Assembly (NCBI GenBank): GCA_022661535.1
Contig: JAKULF010000001.1
Location: 2,418,001 to 2,482,000, forward strand
Origin: Eutypa lata
Lineage: Eukaryota; Ascomycota; Sordariomycetes; Xylariales; Diatrypaceae
DNA: 64,000 nucleotides
Direction: 5' to 3'
Below the pieces are notes generated by a model that saw only the letters and a list, made by a program, of their open reading frames with translations, was not told the origin of the DNA and ran no database searches. Both the position numbers and the translations under genes were made by a program. This document shows positions 54,231-64,000 of this stretch, one piece after another; position 1 is the stretch's first letter; each line of letters starts with the position of its first letter.

Positions 54231-57200
54231 ATGCTGGGCGCCGTAGCATCATCGTCTAAGCGCTCCCGGCGGGCTGCTTTTGAGGACGATGCCGATTCAG
54301 ATGCCGTCGTAGTTACTGAAGCCAGCTCAAGCCTTAGAAATGAATCGGTCCGTCGTTGCGCACCCTGTCTCTGATCGTGGACGATTTTTATATGCTAACT
54401 ACAAAGGTGAAATAGCGGAAGAAAGCTCGAGTCTCTGATGTAGGAACTAGTAGGAGGAAATCACATCCAACACCCCGAGAACAAAGCGAAAGTTCCTCAG
54501 AAGACGATGACCATGATGGAGATCAAGCCATGCAGGGGGCCGACGCACTCCCCACCCCACCTACTTCTACACAATATGAACAGATGCGCGATGCTGGATT
54601 CAAGCATCTGGATAATATTGAAGACGACGACACCCGCGCTACACAGCGCATTCAAAGCCGCCCTACACTTATTGGCGAGAATCATGCCGCTCTCAACGCC
54701 ATTATCGAGAGCATTACATGCTTTAACTTCATGTGTCACGAACGGTTACACTGCGATCTGGGTCCGCTGCTCAACTTCATTGTCGGAGAGAATGGAAGCG
54801 GCAAGAGTGCCATATTGACTGCCATCACTCTATGCCTTGGTGGTAAAGCGAGCGCTACTAACCGTGGAGGCAGTCTGCGGAGCTTCGTCAAGGAGGGCCG
54901 TGATCACGCTAGCTTGGTCGTCAAGATCAAAAATCAAGGCACCGATGCGTTCAAACCAGACCAGTTTGGGGAATCCATCATCGTCGAGCGCTGGTTCACC
55001 AAGTCCGGTTCTAGTGGTTTCAAACTGAAATCCGAGACTGGTCGAATTATCTCTAGCAAGAAGGGCGATGTTGATGACGTAGTTGATTACTTCTGTCTAC
55101 AAGTTGACAACCCGCTTAACGTATTGTCTCAAGATAACGCACGTCAATTTCTCAACGCAGCAACTCCTGCTACTAAATACAAGTACTTCGTCCAGGGCAC
55201 CCAACTAGAGCAGCTTTCCAACGACTACCAACTCCTCCAGGAATACCTTGAAGCCAACGAGACCAAGTTGTATGAATTCCAAGAAACAATTGATGTTCTC
55301 AAGGAACGGTGCGAGAAAGCGGTGAAGCTCAGAGACTCCGTCATCAAAAACGGCGAGATGCGGCAGAAATCGACCCTCTACAGAAACCAGCTTATTTGGT
55401 CCCAAGTCGCCGAACAGGAACAGAATCTCAAAGAAAAGGAAGTTGCCATCACTACTGCTGAAGAGGAAATTGAACGAACACGGGAGTTGGTTGCTGAGCA
55501 GACAGAAAAGCTTGAGAAGGTGGACCAGACCATACAGGAAACCAAGCAAGACTTAGAGCACATCACTGCCGAAGAGGAGCAAGTCAAAACAGCGGAGGAG
55601 GAGGCCAACGCCAAGTATCAGGCAGCTAGGAAGAATCTTACCGGAGCACATACGCAAGAGAGAGATATACACTCTCAACTTCAAAACGCGTCAGATAATG
55701 TCAAAGAATATGAAACCCAGATTGCTACTGAAGAGCAACGGTTAGAAGGAATCAATGGTGGGGCATTAGCTGAAAAGCAGAGAGAGTTGGAAGAGGCTAA
55801 ACAGGCCGAGGAGGATGTTAAGACCGAGATGGCAACCCACGCGGCAAACTCATCACGCCTAGATCAGGAGTACGCTAGCGCGGAACAGGAGCACAAAGTC
55901 GCAGCAGAAGGCGTTGAACGGAAAAGAAGAGAGATATCAGCAGCGGAGGCCAGGCTTCGGGATCTATCACAAAACCAGATCAATCCGTTTGCTGGATTCG
56001 ACCCCAAGTTGCCGCAACTCTTGAAGGTCCTGGATAATGATAGGGGGTTCTCGCATAAACCCATTGGGCCTATTGGTACTCACCTGCAACTCACAAAACC
56101 CAAGTGGTCAGCTATCATCGAAAAGACTCTTGGTAACCATCTAAACTCCTTTATCGTTACGAACCGACCTGATCAGCAGCGCCTCCAGTCTCACATGGAC
56201 AGGCTACGCATGCAGTCCTCCATTATTATCGCACCCAGAACCTCTCTTGGTAAATTAAGGGAACCAGAGAGCCAATTCGACACAATTTTGAGAGTGTTAA
56301 AGATCGAAAACCCCATCGTGAGAGATCAACTAGTCATCACGGCTCAGATTGAACAAATTATCCTCATTGAGAAAAGAGAGGCTGCGGAAAAAATTATGTT
56401 TGATGGCCAACCGCCTCAAAACGTTATTGCCTGCATAACTTTTCATGATAAGAAGAGGGAGGGTCTTCGGCTCACCAATCGGAATCGGAATTACTCTACG
56501 TCACCCATCACCCCGAACTATAACCAGAAGCCGCGCATGAAGTCAGATGCGGAGACACAGGTCAATTTCCAGAAGGAAGCCATAGAGCAATTGCATGCCG
56601 AATACAAAGAACTGGACGTTTCAAGGAAAGCGGCCCATCAAACGGTTGAGCGCTGTACACGGGCCGTGGCACAGCACAAAAGAAGAGTCTCCGAGCTCAA
56701 AAAAGAGTTGTTGCGGGTTCAAGTACGCACCACTCAGGTTGAAGTGGCCCTAGACGCATTTGATGGTGTCGACGGTAGGCTACAGGGTCTAAAGGACGGC
56801 TTAGAAGAAGCTCAGAGGCAAATGGACCATTACGGAAACCAGTACGGCGAGCTTGCTGTGCAGAAGCAGGAACTCAACAGGGAGGTAGAGAGTCTCAAAC
56901 AGGAGCTCAATCATGCTAAATTAGCCACCCAAGAATACAAGGCAAAGATCGCCAAGGCCGAGGACAAAGTGAGGAGACGGGAGGAGATCCGGCGAGTTGT
57001 TTTAGTTGAGAAGAACCAAGTACACCAGGCTCATGACCTAGCAAAAGTAGCCAAGACACAAGCCATCGGTTCCAGAGATCGTCAAATCGAGACTGTAGAG
57101 GACTACACGCAAAAGGCTACAGAAGCCTGCCCCGATCGAGTTTTCATCCCTGAGGGCGAAACCCATGCGACTTTGGAGCGCAAGTATCAAAGCCTGCGAG

Positions 57201-58045
57201 AACAGCTGAAAAAGGTTCGAAGTCAACAGGGTGCATCAGACGACGAAATACACAGTCGCGCAGCACGGGCAATACAGGAATACCGTGACCAAAAGAAGCA
57301 TCATAAGAACTTAGTTTCGTTAGTCGACGGCTTAAAGCAGGCCCTCAATACCCGTCTAGAGAAATGGAGATATTTCCAACGACTCATCTCCGCCCACGCT
57401 CGAGTCAACTTCGCCTACCTGCTCAGCGAGCGCAAGTTCCGAGGACAACTCTTGTTGGACCATAAGTCCAGGAAACTCGAGATTCAGGTCGAGCCGGATG
57501 GAGCGAGGAAGAACGAATCAGGCCGCAACACCAAGACGCTCTCGGGTGGAGAGAAGTCATTCTCGTCGATATGCTTGCTGCTTGCCATCTGGGATGCAAT
57601 AGGGTCACCCCTGCGGTGTCTTGACGAATTCGATGTCTTCATGGATAACGTGAACCGTAAGATCAGCACGAACATGCTGGTAAGTCTTTTCTTTTCCCGT
57701 CTTGAGGGATCCATCGTCATATCGAATGCGATCAGCATGAACAAGAATCCTTGCTAACCGACTTCTTTCCAGATCACGGCTGCCCGACGTTCGGTCGGCA
57801 AGCAGTTCATTCTCATTACGCCTAACGCCATCGAGGGCCGGGCTAACATCGACAAGGATGTTAAGATTATCAGGTGCGTTACTCATAGGTCATCCACTAT
57901 TCATTCATCCATCCCTCTTTACATACACGAACAATCTTGCAGCAGCGAGAAGCATGTTTTCCTGCTTTTGGTAGTACCACCTGACTAACGCGTATCATCT
58001 TGCAGACTTACGGATCCTCGACAGCGAACACTCGCGGATCACTGA
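54231..58045 (+). CDS. SMC6: SMC6, SMC5/6 complex ATPase
   Basis: Four exons: 54231-54347, 54416-57679, 57773-57873, 58006-58045; about 1173 residues. Residues ~100-160 carry the SMC6 N-terminal head with CFNFMCHERL and Walker A GENGSGKSAI (~162). Then come a long coiled coil, a hinge (~560-720) including IGPIGTHLQL and IVTNRPDQQRL, and a second coiled coil. The C-terminal head has the signature LSGGEKSFSS (~1080) and Walker B RCLDEFDVFMD. The last 47 codons (ITAARRSVGKQFILITP) complete the head and are split by two introns. Known role: DNA-repair and rDNA/replication stress ATPase, partner of SMC5 and the Nse proteins. Exon 1 (39 codons) with donor GTCCGT is the weakest junction; frame and acidic character fit the family N-terminus. 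Confidence 0.95.
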
Positions 58046-59599
58046 GGCCCGCTTTAAGGCCCGAACCAAATGGTACTTTCTATCGTGTATGATTTCTACA
58101 TTGTCTAAAAGGGGGAAGAGGGAAAGGGGGGGCTTAAAATATCCATTCGGCTTTTGGTTGGTACTGGTGGTTCTAACACAGAGGCGTTCGAGATAGAAAT
58201 AGGACATATAGGGATGGGGAGAGGGGCTCCAAGGTCCAAAGGTACGCTTAGCCGGCAATGCCTAGGTATCCTCTGTCTGCTTGGCTTCCCGCACTGGGTG
58301 AGGGCTCACAAACGTTTGCCGGTCTAGGTATTTTTATTTAGAAATCTGGGGGAGCTTGATCGAGGGTTGCTATTGGGAGTTGCCCTTGCTGGCTGATCTC
58401 TTATGCCCTTGGCGTCCATCTATTATTTACCTACCTAACCTAGGTACTTATGCATATATATCTTGTTCTTATTATAGGGTTACAGCCGACTGCCTGACTG
58501 TAGACCGGCCGAGTTTTTTATGGATGAGCTAGATAGGTAGGTAGGTAGCTAGACAGGTTGCATTCTAGTCTACCTACCTGCGCGATTGCTGCTGTTGCTA
58601 TGATAATGCTGAGTTCCTAGAGATATGCATACATACTTACGTACGAAAAGACACGCTACACTTTATCAAGTAAAACATATCTTGTATGTTTGCGGCAGGC
58701 TGGCTAGAAGAACATGAGGGGGATGGATGTTTACTGAATCGACGATCCATGAGATCTTCGGAGGCCTCGCAGGCCCTTACCCTCAATCCATCCATTCGGT
58801 TGCCGTACATCTATTTAATTAGATACATACATGCAGAAGTAGGTAACTACCTAGGTAGAAGTGCAGGGAGAAAAGATATGTAGGTAGGGGGAAAATATGC
58901 ACAACTGACAACCAACCCCACACCGGTCACTGCAAGTTCCTTTACGTTTTCGAAAAGGAAAGAAAAAAAGAAACAAGCCTTCTTCTAAGTTCTCACCCCG
59001 AATGGTTCGGCCATGCATGCGCCATACTCCTTCTGGTGCCCTTGCACTGACGAATCCGTACGTACACTTTTGATATGTCACATTATAATTACATGGGGGC
59101 GGGGCATGCGTGCGGGCTTGTTATACAACTTAAACTACAGTAGTTGTAATACTTACCATATCAAGCTTTTTCTCACCCCGGTCCCCCTTTTTTTTCTTTC
59201 TTCTTCTTCACTTGGTCCTGTCTGTTGTTGCTTTGCATATTATATGTATTGTATGCATGCATGCATACATACATGCACGAATGCATGAAGTATATACGTA
59301 TATATATGCATGTCATAAATATGATACATCATTTTGCGCCTTGGTATAGGCCTAGGTCTTGTTCTGGATAATGGCTTGTTAAACGGTAACGATAATACAC
59401 AGGCAGGCTGGCTGGCTGGCTGGCGGGCTTGTTTGCCTGCTTGGAGCTGGGTCGCCTACCTATCTGATCTGCCTGTCTCTACTTGCTTTGCCTTGCCTGA
59501 CCTGCCTACCTAAGTGAAGAGGGCAACTGTAGAAACAGCCAACTCTAGATGTCAGATCAGATCAGATCGGATCAGGCATAGGAAAAGAAGAGAAAGGAT
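58046..59599. other. Intergenic, no gene seen
   Basis: Convergent gap between SMC6 and COQ9. It has a TAGGTA inverted pair (58534-58578), other TACCTA tracts, a TGGC array (59408-59425) and CATG-rich runs near 59250-59285. Confidence 0.55.
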
Positions 59600-61076
59600 T
59601 CAGATCCTGACACCCTTGCTCCTTAGCACGTTAAGACCCGCCGAGGCCGTAAAGCCGACCCACTGAGCGACGCCACCGAGGGCAGACCCGGCCCGACTCG
59701 TCTCGTCGAGGCGGCGGCGCAGGAAGTCACGCGTCTCGGCATGGCCAGGGGACCCGTCGTTGGTCATGAACAGCTCGGACGAGACGTAGACGGCCGACAG
59801 GGACGCGCGCTTGGTGTACCACGAGGGGTCGACCGACGTGTCCCCGGCGAGGTGGTAGATCTCGTCGGCCAGCAGCGCCAGCTCCTGCAGCGATGCCGGC
59901 ACGCGCGTGGGCTGCGCCATCACGGCTAGGGCCTAAGCCGAATGCGGAAACCGGTGAGCCAGCGAGCTACAGTAGCGCGGGGGAGAAGGGGTGGGGGTGA
60001 GGGATGGGGGGAGGGTTGGAAGGAAGATGGAAGAAGAAATGAAAAGCAGCAGGCAGGAAGAATAGCATGTAGGTATGTATGTAGGCAGTCATGTTTGCAT
60101 ATGTATATGTAAGTGGGATTGAAAGTGAGCGAGGAAGTGAGCGCGTGCGTGCCAGAGCCAGATTGGCGGGGACGGCAGTGCCTTCGAGCCAATCGGTGTC
60201 CATGGGTACCCGGCAGCGCATGACGACCTGGGGCGCGTGGGATGTGTACGGACGTGCATATGTGTATGTATATATATGTGGCCGTGGGTGTGGGATGACG
60301 GGTGATGAGCAGCAGAGAACATTGACGTTTCAACCACCGCGACCGCCACCACCACCATCACGAAGCAAGTAAATGCGCGGTCCCACTGCTCATTGGGCCA
60401 TCCTTCGACTAGGGGCGTAGCGGGAAAGGGCAGAGGAAGAGAAGGGGGCGGGGGGTATGGAAGCATAGAGAAATAAGACGGCGAAGGGGAAGTGAGCAAA
60501 TCATTTCACTGGTTAATGTGATATGATAAATGATATGATGTTAAGGGATTAAGTTATGCTAGGACCTACCTCTTGCCAACGATGGTTCACATTCCGATTC
60601 CCCAGTAGCCTCTCCCACGTCAACCGCTCGACCTTATCGCTAACCTTCCACTGCCCTGGCGGTGAGGTGGTAGTGTTGTTGCTGCTGCTACTGAATATTT
60701 CCTTGCTCTTAGGCGCGAGGGCCTCCCGCTGTGCGACAAGGTGATACCGGATGAGGCTAAAGGGACCGTCGGGGAGCAGGTTTGTGCTGATATCTAGGTA
60801 GCCGGCGTCCCGGGCACCCAGGGAAAGAGAGCTCTGGGTGAAGCCGTGTTCAGGGACATGGGCATACGCGGCGGAAAGAATGGCTTGTTCGGTCGGGTTG
60901 AAGACGCCCGGCGGCGGTGGGTGATCATACGAGTGATAGAGACGAGGCGCGGCTGCTGCTGTTGCTGCTGCTGCTGCGGTTGTTCTACTAATGATGATAC
61001 TCGACGATGAAGGGAAATTCCGTGTAGGTCGACATAGCGGAGCTATTCTCGCAACAAATGCCCGTGAAGGTGCCAT
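59600..61076 (-). CDS. COQ9: COQ9, ubiquinone biosynthesis protein
   Basis: Exons 61076-60570 and 59932-59600, about 279 residues; an ATG at 61091 would add five codons. The N-terminus is a mitochondrial presequence rich in Ser, Ala and Arg. COQ9 sequence: AILSAAYAHVPEHGFTQSSL, ARDAGYLDIS, LIRYHLVAQREAL, and after the intron LADEIYHLAGDTSVDPSWYT and ASLSAVYVSSELFMTND. These are the TetR-like fold and the lipid-binding WY patch. Known role: matrix-side lipid-binding partner of COQ7 in coenzyme Q synthesis. The 637-bp intron is the longest in the window and full of simple repeats. A (CT)14 tract sits just upstream of the start on the coding strand. Confidence 0.93.
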
Positions 61077-61123
61077 CGTGGCTTTTTCCAATGGGTGGGT
61101 AGTAGAGTAGGTAGTTTCGTGTA

Positions 61124-61151
61124 TAGAGAGAGAGAGAGAGAGAGAGAGAGA
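61124..61151. repeat. GA/CT dinucleotide tract in the COQ9 5' region
   Basis: Fourteen GA units (CT on the coding strand) 48-75 bp upstream of the chosen ATG. Pyrimidine tracts near start sites are common in filamentous fungal promoters. Confidence 0.9.
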
Positions 61152-63055
61152 AACTAGAGCTAAGGAAGAGCCTGGTCCTGGTGATCAACGCAAGGCTGAG
61201 TGAAATGTTTAGTCTCCCTGTGAAGTTGTAGGTAATGAGAGCTAAGAGCTTTTAGTTAGCTTTAATGAGGTACTTACCTGTTACTAACCCTATACCTCTT
61301 TCGTAGGTGTCCAGTGTGGTCCGTGTCCAGTTACAGTAGGCTCGGTGTCAGGTGACGAGGTGACGTGATATCCAGACTAACTACATATGGTTATACCTGT
61401 ACGAACCTTATGCAGATAATCAGATACCTGCATACCTGCATACATTTAAGTACATGTGCCAGAGGAATGTTTGGATCATTAATTTAATAAATTGAATACT
61501 ACGAATACGTAAATACTAAGTACCCATTGCAGAACCTTGGAACTACATACTACAACCCCTCGGAGAATCTTACCCAGGCCAGGTTAGTTCCCGTCACGGG
61601 GGAAGGATTAGTTACGCGGATCCACTCGGTTGCGAACATTTGACAGAGGATCGGGGGAGGGTGGGAACGTGGGAGCTAACCATCTAAAATCTTGGCATTG
61701 CTACGCTTATCATATGATGAACATGTACATATCGAATTGTATTTTCTTGTCTTTGTTAATGGAGAGAATAAGGATATGAGTTTATCATAATAAATGAAGA
61801 GATAAACTAGAGGCTTTGGGGGAAACAACTGCTTAGTTTAGGTCGTACAGTATTCAAGTGCGAAAGTATGGGGTCCGAGATAGCCGGAGAGACCTGCTGC
61901 TGCCTGCCTACCTCCAGGCTCTCTCTTGGGAAGGGGGATAAAAAAGACTGCAGCTGTCACAATTGGGGGCAGAAAACAATTAATTAATTTTCATGGGAAT
62001 GTGCGTGCGGCTCTTTCTCGGCAAGCTTCACATTACTACCTCTAGTAGATAGTACACCCTTTCTGAATCTCGCTTTTTTCCCTCCTTCCCTTCTTAATTG
62101 ACATTGGAGGTCGAAGAATGGGGGGCGCGGACGAGGGTCATCGCCATCACAGATCTGGAGTCTCACCCGGCAGCCCTACTACCCATAAAACCCTCCACTT
62201 AGTAACCTACACAAGGGCACGGCCGACATCCTATTGGGTTCGTTTAATCACGAACCGTGGTGGAGTCGTTCTTATGAGACTGGGGGCACTTTGATATATG
62301 TCTTTGTCATCATCACTCCCCTTATTTGTCCGTACTCCGTAGCCGTCTAGTTAATGGGTTCTTTTTTCCTTTCAGGCATGGGATATAACTAGATACATAG
62401 GTAGTTAGCCTTCGAGCGATAAAGTCATTATGGGTAACATCGGCTGTACACGTTCATCCATCCTCATATCCACATTTGTTCAGCATGGTCTATTAAAGGG
62501 ATGAATGCATTTTATCGGGTAAGCAAGCCACGTATACGTGTTGTGTTCCTCGGCTGAAGCTGCAGAGAACTACCTAGGTAGGTGGCTGTTGGGGGAGCTG
62601 CGAGAAACCCCAAGAAGCCCTGAGAAGCCGCAGTACTGTACTGTCCAGACTCCCTTCCATCCAAACCCTTTCTGATGAGTACCGGAGCCAACTCCAAACC
62701 GTTGTTGCTCAGTGTTTGTGTGTGTCTATCTATCCCACTCAGACATAGCTAAGACGATGCTGTCTTGCAAGTCTGCGCTATGTAATAACCATGTACCTAG
62801 CTAGCGACGAACAGGAAACAAGACATCCATCGGTGCCTCGGCTGAGTGCAGTGTAACACAACCTTTTTTGGTGGGGGAGGTCGTAGAAGGCGAGGACGTG
62901 CAGGCGGGAGCAGTAGTAGGTAATGTTCGTAATTACGCCATATTCCGAATCATATTCCCAACTTCTTCACGAAGCTAGGAATGTTGTTTTCAGGAAATAT
63001 TTCGGTGTTATAGCTCGAAACCAGGGCGTGATTTAGAGGCTAGCTGTTACTCACA

Positions 63056-63175
63056 TGGTGGAAGGGTTGAGGGTTTTTCGTTTGTATCACAGCAGCTGCC
63101 GTACCCCCAACGAAAACCCATGTGAGGACAGCTAAATTCCTTAGAGCCAGTACTATGGTATCCGCAAGGCTCATG
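63056..63175 (-). CDS. Possible small membrane protein exon
   Basis: From an ATG near 63174 the minus strand reads MSLADTIVLALRNLAVLTW, continuing as a hydrophobic helix (VFVGGTAAAVIQ) to PFHH, where a GTGAGT donor follows. The composition looks like a one-pass membrane protein rather than chance, and a second exon may lie below 63050, but I could not find it with confidence. In-frame upstream codons extend the frame to 63246. Family not recognised. Confidence 0.28.
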
Positions 63176-64000
63176 GTTGTTCTGTCGGCGTCCTTTTGGA
63201 GTAAGGATTGCGGCCGCGTCTCGATGAATATAGTCAGGTAACGCATTGTTAGGTATACATAGTAGTTTCGTGAAGTATTAACGAGCTACTACTCAAGCGC
63301 CCGTTCATATCTAGCCGCCTTTTAAGGACAGTCGACGCATGCAAGTACGGGTCTCTCCGAGGTGTACTGCATTTTCGCCTGGAAGCGGTGTGTCTGACTT
63401 AGGAGAACAAAGAACCCCGTCTCCTGGTATCATTGGTCTCTTTGGCATTTAAGGTAACTACTCTTTTCCTACCGGTATTCTCGCATTTCATGGTACCTAT
63501 TGGAAGCTACTCATTCCATGTGCAATCTTCAAAATAGAAGGTAGACGAGTTCCGGAGCGGCCCGGTAAGACATAGCACGGTTGACGCGGCATAAGGACGG
63601 GAGTTGGGGACTACACAAGCAGGCGTGTCGTACGGGCCAGGAAAAACCCACTCCCCTGTTTAAACCCTTGCATTACCTGCTTGCTGGGGCCATAGTAAAT
63701 GTATACTTACACACTACATTGCTCTAGATAACATCATATATATAAACAACATAGTTTGTAGTTGAATGCTCATACTGTTTTGCTGTAGACTAATCGTTCA
63801 AAGAATCTAAGAGGTAATGTTCAATCTACTCACCCGAAATGAAGTAGGCAAGGTATTATTCCACAGTGCTTGTTTTGGAATGGTAATGTCGACGAGGTTT
63901 TGTCGGAACCGAAAACAAAGGGGCTTGGCTCATCTGCGGGCAGCCCTTTTGAGAGCATCGAACCCACAAGGATTGTTTTTCATTATAGGGAGAGTGAAGA

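Larger units (their letters stand above)
61077..64000. other. Terminal gene-poor region
   Basis: Contains COQ9's promoter, the GA tract, many TACCTAGGTA-type motifs (for example 62569-62583) and AT-rich DNA. Apart from one weak membrane-protein frame I see no gene. A gene could start beyond 64000. Confidence 0.5.

Overview
The window is nuclear DNA of a filamentous ascomycete (Pezizomycotina; Sordariomycetes is my best guess). This rests on short GT-AG introns of about 50-150 bp, a HET-domain gene, a DUF7730 gene, a fungal-type CorA-like protein, an augmin subunit, a tRNA-Pro with a short intron, and house-keeping genes spaced by long AT-rich, microsatellite-rich intergenic DNA. The assignment below class level is inference. 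No prophage, CRISPR array or intact transposon is visible.

Layout. 1-0.9 kb: 3' part of a mitoferrin-type mitochondrial carrier. 2.8-10.8 kb: an accessory-looking stretch with a frameshifted HET gene, a six-exon orphan secreted Cys-containing protein, a degenerate ~100-bp repeat field, a HExxH secreted metalloprotease and a DUF7730 protein. 12.6-19.9 kb: conserved block with an ER TPR/DnaJ co-chaperone (DNAJC3/P58IPK type), divergent HAUS1-like augmin subunit, and convergent VAC14. 20-30 kb: gene-poor, holding a 77-residue two-exon gene, a cytochrome b5-fused sphingolipid delta-8 desaturase and a 147-residue Cys-rich two-exon gene. 30.5-32.5 kb: VOC (glyoxalase-like) protein with a transmembrane segment and a long repetitive tail. 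35.5-39.5 kb: NEP1/EMG1 rRNA methyltransferase and a CorA-like membrane protein. 40.5-42 kb: a decayed BTB/POZ gene. 43.7-46 kb: a GH25 lysozyme and a tRNA-Pro(UGG) gene. 47-61 kb: conserved block with mitochondrial ribosomal protein S17, a SAP1-like AAA ATPase with an MIT-like N-terminus, an Ecdysoneless/SGT1 homologue divergent from SMC6, and COQ9. 61-64 kb: no gene I can support beyond one weak membrane ORF.

The genes do not form an operon-like pathway. Three nuclear genes serve mitochondria (mitoferrin, S17m, COQ9), three serve the endomembrane system (DNAJC3-like, VAC14, delta-8 desaturase), and two serve chromosomes or microtubules (SMC6, HAUS1). The variable regions carry allorecognition-type (HET), secreted (metalloprotease, GH25, orphan protein) and BTB genes, two of them broken. 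I found no clear new biological system. The most worthwhile leads are the orphan secreted protein, the two small multi-exon genes, the HET and BTB lesions, the degenerate repeat field, and the VOC-membrane-repeat protein.

Exon coordinates were read by eye from splice motifs and reading-frame continuity. Family assignments come from recognised motifs, not from database searches.
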